64,000 nt of DNA. Origin: Pipra filicauda (Eukaryota; Chordata; Aves; Passeriformes; Pipridae). The notes under the pieces were generated by a model, which saw only the letters and a program-made list of their open reading frames with translations, did not search any database and was not told the DNA's origin. The stretch spans positions 310,001 to 374,000 of the forward strand of contig NW_024104367.1 in NCBI RefSeq assembly GCF_003945595.2, read 5' to 3'. Position 1 is the first letter of the stretch; each line of letters starts with the position of its first letter. Positions 12,607-23,700 of the stretch are shown here, piece after piece. A program made the translations under genes and the position numbers.

Positions 12607-12701
12607 ATAAAACAAACAAACAAAAAAAAAACCAAACCCAAAACAAAACAAGCAAGCAGACAAACAAAAAAACCAAAAAAAACAAACCCCAAAACAAAAA
12701 C
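12607..12701. repeat. A-rich (CAAA/CAAAA)n low-complexity tract
   Basis: Ninety-five bases almost entirely of A and C, made of CAAA, CAAAA and CCAAA units. It generates spurious lysine/asparagine-rich open frames on plus and phenylalanine-rich ones on minus. It is preceded by a short (TA)n run. Confidence 0.9.
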
Positions 12702-13397
12702 GGTCTGAGGTTTTGGCACCAAGATGCTCTTTGGCAGTTTTCTAGGTATGTGTCCTGTCTTTTTTTTTTAACATTAATCATGTTCAGAGTTTACTTTTTA
12801 TTTCTATTTACCTATTTGTGACCTCACATAACTGGTTCAGCCATATAACCCAGCTGAAATGTTTGGAAGTGCTTTGAATGGCAAGAACATTCTCAAGACA
12901 TCCAATCTGGCACCAGATCATTCTGATTTTACAAGGATTTTGAAGAGGGCTCAATCCTAACTTAATTTAAGTCAGCAGTATGACCTTTTATTCTCTCTTA
13001 TAAGATACAAACTTGAAAAGACATCTACAGATGGAGGTCTTCTATCAGTTAATTGACATTATGGGGAGATTGCTTTTAAATATTACCCTCCTCCCAGTTT
13101 AATTTAGGGAATTTTCATCTAAAATGGATGCAAAATTATATTTAAATAAGAAGGGCTAGAAATTCCTGGATATTTCTGACTAACTCATGACATCAATGAT
13201 CTGCTAGCTAGTTTACTAACTCCCCTTTCTGCATGCAACAATTATCAGAGTAAAACCCACTGAGTTTTGCTAATACTCTTGATATTGCTGAACCTCCCAT
13301 AGTAACAGCAAAAGTCAGTAATACCGAGAGGGACAAAATTTGCTTTTCCAGACTCAAAAAAAGTCTTTTTACATCTTCTTTATGTGACTTAAACAAG
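12702..13397. other. Unique AT-rich sequence
   Basis: No recognisable feature. Confidence 0.5.
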
Positions 13398-13642
13398 AGG
13401 TAATGGCCACAGCTCGAGGCTCCACAGATTCAGGTTGTACATTAGGAAAATAAAAGAGAAAACACTTCCCTAGGAGGATAGTGCAACACTGGAACAGCTT
13501 ATCTTGAGGGTAGTGGGATCTCAACTGGGGAGGATTTTAGGATTTGGTGAAGCAAAACAACAGTGGGTCTGATCTGCTGCTGGACACGCTACTGTGATGT
13601 GCAGGAGGTTGGACTGGAGATCTCTGGAGGTCCGTTCCAGGT
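13398..13642 (+). mobile_element. Old, diverged CR1 LINE fragment
   Basis: AGGTAATGGCCACAGCTCGA, GATTCAGGTTGTACATTAGG, CACTTCCCTAGGAGGATAGT and GGAGGTTGGACTGGAGATCT follow the order of an older CR1 3' end in sense orientation, with many substitutions and no octamer tail. It is clearly older than most CR1 pieces around it. Confidence 0.7.
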
Positions 13643-14904
13643 AAAATTTTGTATTGGCATAGGATTCATTTGGCTTGGGATTTGTGCAAGTGAATCAGAC
13701 GTAAACGAATGGGACAGAAAACAGGCACAGAGGTTTTAAAAACATACTTAGAAGGACCTCATCATTCTTCATGCAAGAAGAAATATCTTTTGATGAAAAA
13801 TTTTATTTGATTTTCAGAATGACTAATTTACAAGAGTGGTTCCCACATCTCCCAACTTGTTTGGTAGAAGGAAAGGAGTTACCCTTTCCATTTTATTCCC
13901 ATATTGTGCCTGCTGATCTGAAGGCCCTTTTAGACACAATTACTTTAGATGGCTGCAGGAAACTACTTAGAAGTGTTCCTCTAAATGTTGTTAAATCTTC
14001 TAAAATATCTTAGAACATTACCAGTAAAGCATTCTACAGCAAATATGTGAATGACTAAAATAACTACAGCAAATAGAGTTTTCATCTCTTTGCTTTAATG
14101 TGTTATTGCTATTAGCATTGCTAGACCATTAAGGAAATGCAGTTAGGGATAATTCCTGAATTTTGTTTTCTTCCTGAATGGTTGTCATGGCAGATTAAAC
14201 AAAAATAAGATTTGAACACAAATAAAGAAGCTGCTTTGGGTAACTCCTGGATCCCTTCCCAAAGAGGGAGGACAACTGTGTCAAGCAGATGAAATATTTT
14301 TTGCCAGGCTGAAATTGCATTCTAGGATAAAAAAATTTTTGGAATAGCCTTTGGGAGCCTTTGAAAGTAGCAGATAAGATGCTGTTGCCTCTTACTCTCA
14401 GAGAATACAAGAAAAGGGAGCCAGAATAGGCTTGACAAATGATAGTCACAGTGACAGACTGGGGCAATGACACTCACAGCACTGAGGCAAGATCTTATTT
14501 TTCAAGCCCTCCAACAGAGCACTTGTAAGGCAAAAATTAAAGGGAATACATTAAATTAGGGTGAATAGTCCTGATCCTCTTTCTGTCTCCTGCTAAGGAG
14601 TAGGAGAAGCTGCAAACCCAGAGAAGGAAGTTAAAAATGATCCATAAGTGCAGGGACTGGGGACAAAACGTGTGCTGAGCTCAAAAATGTCTCGTTACAA
14701 CCCCAGACACCATCATATGGGCAGCACGTAGGGCTCTGCTCTGTATCTGGTTTTTGATAGAGAAATTCAATATCCACACTTGTCAATCCTGTGTTGTGCA
14801 CCAGCCTCTAAAGCACATACACACGAATGCTGTGTAATCAGTTTTTTCGAAGATGTTACATGTAAACCCGTCAGAAGCAGCTTTGGTATCCCTGATTTTT
14901 AAGC
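13643..14904. other. Unique sequence
   Basis: No repeat recognised. Open frames of 80-92 codons (13771-14013 plus, 14195-14473 minus) lack splice or domain support. Confidence 0.45.
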
Positions 14905-15207
14905 ACAGTTTGCATTTTTTTAATGCAATAAATAAATACAACAGAACTGACTGAAAAAAAAAACGTAATTAGGAGAAAAGCTTCAACAAGACTCGATAAA
15001 AAGTATGAATATACAAGATACCTGGATATGTCAATCATGTGTATACAGTAGGTACATTATTCCATGAATACAAGATAACAACAGCTTGATTCTCAATTGC
15101 TACCGCATACACTGCACTTTTGATATGAGATGTCCTTCTCAGTTGATATGTCTGAGTGCAACAAGATACCCTCAAAGAGGATGGGAGTTTCCTTCAATTA
15201 TCTAAAC
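14905..15207 (-). CDS. Candidate terminal exon plus 3' UTR of an unrecognised minus-strand gene
   Basis: On the minus strand a long pyrimidine tract (CACACTTTTTTTTTCGTTTT) leads to CAACAG at 15213-15208, a near-ideal splice acceptor. If the exon starts at 15207 in the phase left by 17441-17483, it codes Arg-Phe-Arg and then TAA at 15200-15198. The remaining 290 bases would be 3' UTR, with a possible ATTAAA poly(A) signal at 14924-14919. The acceptor is strong, but almost nothing is coded, so this depends on the chain being real. Confidence 0.2.
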
Positions 15208-15570
15208 CTGTTGAAAGAAAACGAAAAAAAAAGTGTGCTGTAAAATCTATTCTCATCTTTTACTTGTAGCAAAAGAAGTATCAGATTTTAGAGCTATAAT
15301 TCCATTGAAAGTGTAATCAGAATTAAGCAACTTAAGTCAAATGGGAATTAATGAGAATACTTTCTATTCTCAATAAATCCATATGCATGTCTGAAATCCC
15401 ACTATGATATATAATCTCACTTAGCAACTGCAAAAATATCAAAATTTGTAGCAAGGAGTTGCTCTGAACCCTTTTCATGAGTCCAAAATGCCAGACTTCC
15501 TGATAAATGTGCTCCCAAGCTGCGACAGAGACAGGTTGTTTTAGGAACGCGTAATTCCTTCCCAGTCAAG

Positions 15571-15648
15571 ATCTACACAGATAAACTGGCAGGAATAATG
15601 TTATGGAGACCTACAGGGATAACCTGACAGGAATAACATTATTGATCT
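15571..15648. repeat. Imperfect 38-base tandem duplication
   Basis: Two adjacent units share CTACA-GATAA-CTG-CAGGAATAA-TTAT: TCTACACAGATAAACTGGCA in the first and CCTACAGGGATAACCTGACA in the second, each followed by GGAATAA. This is a local duplication in unique DNA. Confidence 0.65.
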
Positions 15649-17440
15649 ACATGTAACATGCAGTAAAGATGCCGATCACATTCCATGGATGTGATAGAGT
15701 CAGGTTTGGCTCATGGTGACATCAAGTGTAATCATGGAAGCCCTTATGTTCTTCTAGACCTTAAGAACTAGAGAATGTTTCAATTTAGTGACCTGCCAGT
15801 TCATTCTCTCCATGGAAAACAGATGATATGCCAGGATACATGGAGAAATCCCTTATGCAGTTTGCAAAACGCAGTTAGGTTTTCCTCATTTTGTGTTCTT
15901 CCTGGAAAGTTGATACTAGATATATACGAAAGGTATGTAGCACCAGCCTGGTGTCCCTGACAATGTGTTTACCTTGAAGGTAATAGCAGGTGTTTATTTC
16001 TTGCAGTTTGTGGTAGGGTAATGAAAGGCTGGGGAGCACAAAATTCAATTATGGGAAGTGTGTTATGTATGTATGTTTTCATGATTTGTATTGATCCACG
16101 GGCATGACAGATTGGTTATAAATTGGGTAATATATTGGCTTGTAAATGAAATATATTGGACTGCAGGAGCATATCAGGTGGTGTATTGAATTCTCATGGC
16201 CACTCTGACATTTTATTTGTGGGTGTGAGAACCTCTGTTATTGTGGGTGTGTGGTATAATTGCTTTACAGGGGGATACCTGGGTCATTTGTGGAAATAAA
16301 TTGGCACCACAATATATCAGGTCTCTGGGTGCCCTTGTCATCCCTGGAAGTGAAAGGGTGAGTGTGTCTCTTGGAGAGTGAAGAGTCTCCTCCCAAGCCT
16401 GTGATCACACCAGAGCAGCCATGGCAACATCACAAGGAAGAGTCTGCTGCTGTACAGGTTGACATACTTCAAGAGAGTTTTCTTCAGGACTAAATCTGGA
16501 TCATGTTCTTCTTGGACAGCATCAAAACCACCACCATGAAAACAAGTAAACAAACAAAAGAAACTCCTCAAAAATCAACCAAAAAAACCTTCTTGTGTAG
16601 TCACTGAGTGCACTCAGTGAACATCCCGCTGAAGACAAAATACAAAGGAACAAATTCTAACAAGGAACAAGCAGGAAGTGGAGAATTTCAAAGGAATAAA
16701 TGTGGTAAAATTTCCTTTTACAAAGGAATCAAATAAAGGGAATAAGACAACAATTTGTCTCCTTGCACAGATGGTTTTGGTGGCAAAAATGCAGAAGCAA
16801 ATGATAAAAAGTTTGTTTCTTCTACAGTGGGAAGTGGAAAGAAGATTTATTTCACCTTATTATTTATACTACTTCTTATAGTTGCAAAAGTATTTCAATA
16901 ATCGTTATAGAGCTCAATTATACCCACAGCTAATTGATATGAGTGATTCCAGGACTTTTTAATATGGTGTTTAAAATCTCCAGTGAAAAATTTTCTTAAT
17001 GCATGGTATAAAATATATAGCAATCTATTTTAATGTGACCAAGTCCTGGTTTTATTTTGTAGCTAAAATGCAGAAAGTACAGAGTTTGGGTTTGCATTAG
17101 TCTATAGAGATGTTTACCTCGTTCCAGTTCTGTCAGTATTTCCACTTTTAATTTGGCAAAGGGGTCTTGCACTGATCCTATTTACTTGTTTATTTCAGGG
17201 ATTAATTATTTCTTCTGTTCTTGGTTTATTCCTGTTCTTGGCTGTGTGAAATTCTGTGTTTTGTGCTGTCCTGGAGGTTACATCTGTTCATCAAAATGCC
17301 TCCTCTGAGCTTTAGCTCCTGAGGATCAGGTGTTCAGTTCAGTGGTAATTATGAATTAATTCATTATGGATGTACTTGAGCTGGAGATTTACTACCTCTG
17401 AAATACTCCACGGGACTCAAATCTTGCCACCAGTATTTAC
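15649..17440. other. Unique sequence
   Basis: No repeat recognised. The plus-strand segment 16271-16357 lies between CTTTACAG and a GTGAGT donor and is open for 29 codons, but the acceptor is only average and it conflicts with the minus-strand model. Confidence 0.35.
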
Positions 17441-17483
17441 CTGCCTGATATTTCCTTTGGCATATCATCTTTTAAACAAATTT
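17441..17483 (-). CDS. Candidate 43-base internal exon, unrecognised protein
   Basis: Minus-strand acceptor GCACATGTTCTTACACAG and donor GCAG|GTAAATAC flank 43 bases that are open in only one frame (ICLKDDMPKEISG). That frame needs one base before it and leaves two after it, exactly the phases left by 21776-21851 and used by 15207. A larger chance open frame (17437-17844) covers it. Splice sites are good, but the segment is short. Confidence 0.22.
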
Positions 17484-17761
17484 CTGTGTAAGAACATGTG
17501 CAAACAACACTTGTGCAAGGAGATGTTTCTTGTACAAACCAGGTGCATTTGTGAGTTTTCAAATATGTGGCGAGGAACACTTTAAGATGTTGTGATGGAG
17601 TATAATTTTTCCTCTGTGAAAGAAATATTGAATCTAGAGGTGAATCTTCCAAAAATGAGGGGCAAGTCTCAAAAAAAATTACAAGGTGATAGTGAGGTTG
17701 GTTGTAAAGATGTTTAGGTAAAATAGTGTGTCCATATTGAACTGAAAAGTGCTTTGTACAG

Positions 17762-18190
17762 GTGTCAGTTTCCATAAGAAGTCCAAGACTTATGATTAGC
17801 TTTGGGGACATGACTATCCCCCTTCTGCAATTGTTGGATTCCATCTACCCACGTCCTTTGTGTCCCACAGCCTGTGTGTTCTTTGTATTAGTTGTATTGT
17901 ATCTTTGTTCTATCTGTGCTTCCTCTGCTGTGAAGATCTTCACCAGACCCTGTGGTTACCAATGCTCTAAAGACGATGAAACTCTGACTTTGGTGGTAAT
18001 TCCTGCCTCCTCTCTTCAGTACTGCCTCTCCTTTGAAGTCTCATCCAAATGTGTGATGGACCTGCAGCTCACAACCCCTGCCAGCCCAGGATTCTGGTGG
18101 CAGCACCACAAGCTGCTGCCAGACCCTGAGGTTGTGCTTGTCTCTCCTGAAACATCTGTACAAAGGAAAGGAATACTCAGAATTAAATAG
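17762..18190 (+). other. 142-codon open frame, function unknown, probably chance
   Basis: It is among the longest non-CR1 open frames here. It has a hydrophobic stretch (CVFFVLVVLYLCSICASSAV) near residues 38-57 and otherwise unremarkable composition. There is no recognised domain and no promoter or splice evidence. One or two frames of this length are expected by chance in 64 kb of this composition. Confidence 0.12.
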
Positions 18191-18272
18191 CAACCCTTAG
18201 CAGGCTTGAGTATGTTTAGCAGCCTAATGATTTCTGCAATTAGATTTCTTCAGACTAACAATATTTTCCCAG

Positions 18273-18337
18273 ACAAGAAGGAGGATGATGGGGAGCCTGA
18301 TGCTTTGCAGCAAATTAAAAGTCAAGCAGTATTTAAG
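18273..18337 (+). CDS. Candidate 65-base internal exon (plus strand), unrecognised
   Basis: The acceptor is a TTTCTTCAG...AATATTTTCCCAG tract and the donor is TTTAAG|GTGAGC, both close to consensus. One frame reads KKEDDGEPDALQQIKSQAVF, an acidic-then-amphipathic stretch typical of real protein. It needs one base before it and ends on a codon boundary. It is on the opposite strand from the 17441 and 21776 candidates, so either the two genes overlap or one set is false. Confidence 0.28.
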
Positions 18338-18404
18338 GTGAGCATATTCATCTACATAAACATGACGAAATGAAATTAAATGTTCTCAGTACTATTATTT
18401 TCAC

Positions 18405-18862
18405 AGACTAATTAAGGTTGGAAAAGATCTCCAAAGTCATCGAGTCCAACCTTTGACTGATCACCACGTTGTCAATCAGACCAGAGCACTGAGTGCCACA
18501 CCCAGTTGTTTCCTGAACACCTCCAGGGATGGTGACCCCACTGCCTCCCTGGGCCACCCCTTGCAATGCCTGAACTCCCTTTCCATGGAGAAATTCTTCC
18601 TGATGTCCAAACTGAGTTTCCCCTGGCACAGCTTGAGACCATGTCCTCTTGTCCTGTCACTAGTTTTCTGGGAGAAGAGGCCACCCCTCACCTGGCTACA
18701 ACATCCTTTCAGGTAGATGTAGAAAATGAGATCTCCTCTGAGGCTCCTTTTCTCCAGGCTAAACACCCCCAGCTCCCTCAGCCACTCCTGATATGACTTA
18801 GTCTCTAGACCCCTCACCAGCTCCATTGCCCTTCCCTGGAATGTCCTTCTCATTCTCTATGA
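18405..18862 (-). mobile_element. CR1 LINE, 0.46-kb 3' fragment
   Basis: Antisense CR1 from the tail region (AAGGTTGGAAAAGATCTCCA) through the ORF2 C-terminus. The minus frame 18476-18853 reads RTFQGRAMELVRGLETKSY, then LGVFSLEKRSLRGDLIFYIY and a SDRTRGHGLKLCQGKLSLD segment. It is 5'-truncated near 18862. Confidence 0.95.
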
Positions 18863-19370
18863 GAAAACTACACATTTCAGATGAGTAATAAGATATTCCA
18901 AAAGATTTTCCTGCCAGGCCACCGGGACCAGGTAGAAAAATATTAGGAAAAGCCACCAGACAAGAGGACGCAGGTAGCATTCCCGAGCTAAATATTTTTT
19001 CTTCAATGAATGTGAACCATTCATCCATGTTGAATTTTTGACTGGTGTGTTTTTCTGAACCAGGAACAAATGTCACCATCTCTTCCCATTACAGCTGCCT
19101 TGCCTTTCTGACCTGCCTGCTCTGCATCTGGTCAAGGTGCACCATAACATGAGATCTTCCAGCTGACAGCTCTTCCTTCATGTTTTCCATACTTCACTAA
19201 AGCACTGTTTGATGATTTTTCCACTATGAAAGTAGGTGTCCCAGAATTGAATGACTTTACTATCATCAGTAAGTTTCAGAGAAACTCAGAGCAATGTTGC
19301 TTTGTAAAAGGAATGAAACCTTCTCAATTTTCTCACAGGGTCAGTGTGATGCACTTTGCCTCCCTTTCCA
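18863..19370. other. Unique sequence
   Basis: No recognised feature between two CR1 fragments of opposite orientation. Confidence 0.5.
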
Positions 19371-19684
19371 CAGTACTTCTCCCGGGTAACAAGCAACAGG
19401 ACAAGAGCAAAAGGCCTCAAGTTGTCCCAGGGAATATTTAGATTCAACATCGAAAAAATTTCCTCACTGAACAGGTGGCTGAGTATTGGAACAGGCTGCC
19501 CCCTCCTGCCACAGAGAAGTGGTGGAGTCACATCCCTGGAAGTGTTCAAAAATTGTGTAGATGTGGCACTTGGGGACGTGGTTTAGTGGTGGATCTGGTA
19601 GTGCTCAGTTAATGGTTGAACCTGATGATCTTAGAGGTCTTTCCTAACCTTAATGATTCTATGATTCCATGATTCCATGATTCC
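19371..19684 (+). mobile_element. CR1 LINE, 3' fragment with octamer tail
   Basis: Sense CR1: GGGTAACAAGCAACAGGACA, GCCTCAAGTTGTCCCAGGGA, then GGTTGAACCTGATGATCTTA and a tail of four octamer units (ATGATTCT/ATGATTCC). A 9-base insertion (CTCCTGCCA) interrupts the region near 19505. Confidence 0.94.
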
Positions 19685-21775
19685 TGCCCTTCTGATTCTG
19701 TCTCTGCTCATGGTGAGATGCGGTGCTGGGAGTTAATATCAGCTTGCATTTCACGGTGCTTCATGTAACACATATTCTTACCAATTACTGTGGACTCTAA
19801 TTGAGCTGAACTAAACAGTGATATGTTAACTGGGTTTGCTCCCTGTGACTGGGGGATTTACAAAAGATAACCCATTTAGGGCTCAAGGTGCCTGTGCTAA
19901 TTCTTTTCCTGAACAATAGATCTTCCCATCACCTTTTCCATTATCCACGTGGATTAACTCCATTGTCTTTGAAAGTAATTGACACTCCTCTTCATTCTTT
20001 TATCATCTCATAATAATGTCAGTGTAAACAGAGCCAGAGGTAATTAAATCAGCAAAGGGGATAAATTCTGCATGTTGTGCAAACAAAAAGGAAAAATCCA
20101 GGGAGATTTACTCAATAGTACTGTGAGCTTAATCATCTCATAAGGTGCATTAATTGGAATATTATCCAGCTTTTTTGTAATTTATTTTCCTCGAGTTTTC
20201 AGGTGTGGACAATGGTTGCCCATAAGTACCAAACTATGATAAACCAAGGTAGTTGTTTATACCTAAACTTTGGCTTAATGTAGGCAATGGTTCATAAATG
20301 TTAATATTGTGACAACAGCTAATCCTCTCAACCACACTCTCAGATAAAGAAGCCAAACTATTTCTGTTCAAATCAATTCCATTTTTTTCTGTATCATGGG
20401 CTGTAAAAGTGTTATTTGAAGGAAAGAGCAGAAAAAACTTTCAAGATTTTCTTTGGTAGGCTTTGCCTAAAATGGTTTTGGGGACAGTAATTAAGGTTTA
20501 AGCTACTTTATCCATTATTGGCTTATCAAATTACTTGGAAACCACACAGAAAGAGTATCTTGTTTCATCACTCTGCCTCCTTTTTCAGGTATAAGTTTTC
20601 TTTAGACTCTGAGTTATGAGCGTAGGAATTTTGTGTTGCTTTGCACAGTGATGAGTATAAAAATACTCAGATTGCAGATCAGACTCTGGCCTGTTTTATG
20701 ACACAAATAATTGATCAATAAGAACATTGATTTAAAATAGCAGCTAAAAATATCTTCACATCATTCAGTTGAGAGCAATTATAAGTTGACAGGAATATTC
20801 CCAGGTTTTACTTGCTATAATCCCTCAATCATGTGCAAAAACCTTGTTATCCCAGAGAGTTATCAAATTTTTTGTCACAATTTTTGGGACATAGAGTGAC
20901 TCAGAACTTCTGATACACAGAATTCTACCTTTAAATGGCTGAAATTGAAATTAAACTTCCCCAAAAGATCCTCAGGTTTTACATTTTGTGTTCTAAATAT
21001 ATTTTCCAACACCAGAAAATAAGTCAGAAAGTCAGCTAAATATCTGGGGCAACGAATGAAGTAACACAGTTCCTACTCAATAGCAAATATTCCTCAGGGA
21101 ATTAGGTTTAATAAGATCCTTCCAAATATTTTCCTGAATTAAAATATATTAAATTAAACAACTAAATATATCTAATTAAATAGAATTAAAACATAATAGT
21201 TATATAGAAATATTTTGAGTTTCGAGTCTCATCTACATGAGGCCATAGAGCAAATTCATGTGTCACAGAGGAAGGAGTTATTGGGTTTTAATTAGTAGAA
21301 AAGTAAAACATTAAGCAATAATAGGCTATTAGACCATAAACTAATTACTAGAACTCATCAAAAAAACAGAACAAATATTTTTTATCTCGTCAGCTTCACA
21401 TTAAATCTTATCTAATCTTATTGATTCTCTTTTTGACAGTGAAAAAATTCCTAAAGGATAAATGTTTTTATTAAAAGCAGTACACATTTGTCTGCCAGGT
21501 CGTCTTTTAAAAACAGCCTCTGGGGAGACAAAACTATAGTTCAAGGAACTGAAACAAGTGAGAGCTGCTTTGACTCCTACAGAGACATCAGAGAGTGCCA
21601 AGTCTTTAAACCCACCCAGCTCTCCTAAAATGTCCCAATCCAATAATATTTTGTTGATCCAGCTGACCCAGCAGGGTGCAGAGGAAGACCTGCACTGCTC
21701 CCCAATGCTCCTTTCTTTTCTGCAGTGATTAATGTTTTTCAGTATGGTCACATATGACCTGAGATCAAAATTAAC
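19685..21775. other. AT-rich unique sequence
   Basis: Two kilobases without a recognised repeat. The block 21136-21200 is more than 80 percent A+T. No gene is seen apart from the exon candidate that follows. Confidence 0.5.
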
Positions 21776-21851
21776 CTTTAAGAATGCTCGTTATTTGTTC
21801 TTCTGTCTTCGCCGGCACAAGAATATCGTCGTTATGGGAAAACTGATTTAT
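21776..21851 (-). CDS. Candidate 76-base coding exon, CpG-rich, unrecognised protein
   Basis: On the minus strand the acceptor is TTTTTATTTTTCCTGGTTTAG and the donor is TTAAAG|GTTAAT. Only one frame is open. It starts on a codon boundary and reads through NDDILVPAKTEEQITSILK, leaving one base. Five CpG dinucleotides in 76 bases (AACGACGAT, CCGGCG, AACGAG) stand out in CpG-poor AT-rich DNA and suggest selective constraint. No other copy occurs in the window and it resembles no CR1 region. I do not recognise the protein. Joined to 17441-17483 it gives Glu at the junction. Confidence 0.4.
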
Positions 21852-22321
21852 CTAAACCAGGAAAAATAAAAATGTATTTGTAGAATTAATTTAGCTCTAA
21901 GCAGGACTTTTCTCATGCTTCATTCTCATTATGTGTAATTTCAAATTATTACAATAGTTACAAGATATTCTGCATGATACTTTGCTTGTTCTTTAGTTTA
22001 GCTGAAAATGAACCTACTGATTTTTGTGATTTTCTTTGAAACAAATAAGTTTTATTTTTTTAAGGCAAAATATCCTGCAAGGAACATGTGTGGTACAATG
22101 CCTTCTGAATTCATCATAGCCCAAGACACTTCAAATCAAAATTTTCTTGTGCATTTCTTTGGTTGATGACAGTTTAAGCACCTTCCAAATCTGATCTCAT
22201 GTTCCTTTAACTGTTTTATTGATGGTTTGTGTAGACAGGTTGCAGACCATGTCAGAAACTAATCCAGAATAAAACAACTCACCAAAGATATACTTACAGC
22301 ATGTGAGATTATATTCCTATA

Positions 22322-22648
22322 GCAAGAGGGCTACAAAGGAGCTGGATAGGGGCTTTTCAAAAGGGTGTGGAATGATAGGGAAAAGGAGTATGGCCTTAAG
22401 CTGAAGGAGGGCACATTTAGATTGGATATTGGGAAGAAATTCTTCCTTGTGAGGGTGGTGAGGCCCTGGCATAGGTTGCCCAGAGAAGCTGTGACTGCCC
22501 CATCCCTGGAAGTGTCCAAGGCCAGGTTGGACAGGGCTCTGAGCAACCTGGTCTAGTGGAAGGTGTCCCTGCCCATGGCAGGGGGTTGCAACGAGATGAT
22601 CTTTCAGGTCCCTTCCAACCCAAACCATTCTATGATTCTACGATTCTC
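22322..22648 (+). mobile_element. CR1 LINE, 3' fragment
   Basis: Sense CR1, well preserved: AGAGGGCTACAAAGGAGCTG, then GGGAAGAAATTCTTCCTTGT, ATCCCTGGAAGTGTCCAAGG, GAGCAACCTGGTCTAGTGGA, CCCTTCCAACCCAAACCATT and a tail of ATTCTATG/ATTCTACG octamers. The ORF2 C-terminal frame (22365-22556) is open. Confidence 0.96.
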
Positions 22649-22921
22649 TAATTAGTTTTCTGTTTAAATATTGCCTTAACCCAGTCCCCAAATGGTTGCC
22701 CACTGAGTCATTCCAGCACAATTCCTCCAGTTGTTGGAACAACCAGCTGAAAACTTGTGGGAAGGGTAGAGGGATTGAATTTGCTTGAGTGAGCTACAGC
22801 AGCAGCACCACTGAATGTGCAAGCATGGAAATAGTTTCATTTTGCTATGAATGTGAACTTCTTTATACGGAAAATATATGCAAATGGACCAGATGTACTG
22901 AGAGGAGAAAACATAGAAGTC

Positions 22922-23012
22922 CTGATTTAGCGACGTACTTAAGCACGCTCTTAAAGTTAATCATGTGCTTAAGTCTATTCACTGAAGCACTTGACACATG
23001 TGTGTGCTTTTG
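22922..23012. repeat. Ancient amniote interspersed repeat fragment (TTAAGCAC-rich)
   Basis: TACTTAAGCACGCTCTTAAA, ATCATGTGCTTAAGTCTATT and GTGTGTGCTTTTGCTGA keep the order of a very common old reptile/bird repeat built from imperfect ACTTAAGCACRTGCTTAAGT palindromes. I do not know its Repbase name with certainty. A non-autonomous DNA-transposon origin is plausible from the inverted structure. Confidence 0.5.
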
Positions 23013-23500
23013 CTGAGTTAATGTAATAAAGCAGAGACCATAATGACAGTCCTAGGATAAACAGACAGGCTGAGTTGGTAAAAGCAAAGCATATGTGAGC
23101 TCCTGCTTCCTATATCCCATCCTAAAATAGGTCTCTTAACGCAGCGATGCTTCTCACGCTGCAGGCACTTCTCCCTTTCCCTTGTGTAGAGAGGGAACTC
23201 AAGGATTAGTTTAGACCAGACAGCAAATACTCCCACTGCCCAGATTCAGTGGTATGACTTGTGCATCACGGACTGAAAGCTGTTTTGTTTCAATAACAAC
23301 CTGTCCTCCTGGCCAGGGGGGCTGAAAGTTTTCTGGGAGAAACATGCCCAAAGAGTGATGTCTGATAACAAACCATGATCTCACTCCCCTAAGAAGATGC
23401 CTGACCCTATGGAGTGTTCCTCCCACTACAGGGACCTTATTAAAAAGTAAAGAGTACCTTTTCTCTGCTTATTGCCTGCTACCAAATCCCAAACATGAAG

Positions 23501-23700
23501 AACCAGAGAATCATTAAAGTTGGAAGAGACCTCTAAAATCATCGAGTCCAGCCATTCACCCAGCACCATTATGTTCAACAGGTTGCTCCAAGCCCCTCCA
23601 AAATGACCTTGAACACTTCCAGGGATGGGGCACCACAGTTTCTCTGGGAAACTTGTTCCAGTGTCTCCCCACCCTCACAGCAGAGATTTTCTTCATAAAT
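23501..23700 (-). mobile_element. CR1 LINE, 3' fragment
   Basis: Antisense CR1: GAATCATTAAAGTTGGAAGA, then CATCGAGTCCAGCCATTCAC, AACACTTCCAGGGATGGGGC and CTCACAGCAGAGATTTTCTT. It is truncated after 200 bases. Confidence 0.92.

Noticed and set aside
12488..12821. Open frames with lysine/asparagine or phenylalanine runs
   Set aside because: They arise from the A-rich CAAA tract.
16271..16357. 87-base plus-strand segment open for 29 codons with a GTGAGT donor
   Set aside because: Average acceptor, no partner exon in phase and it opposes the minus-strand model.
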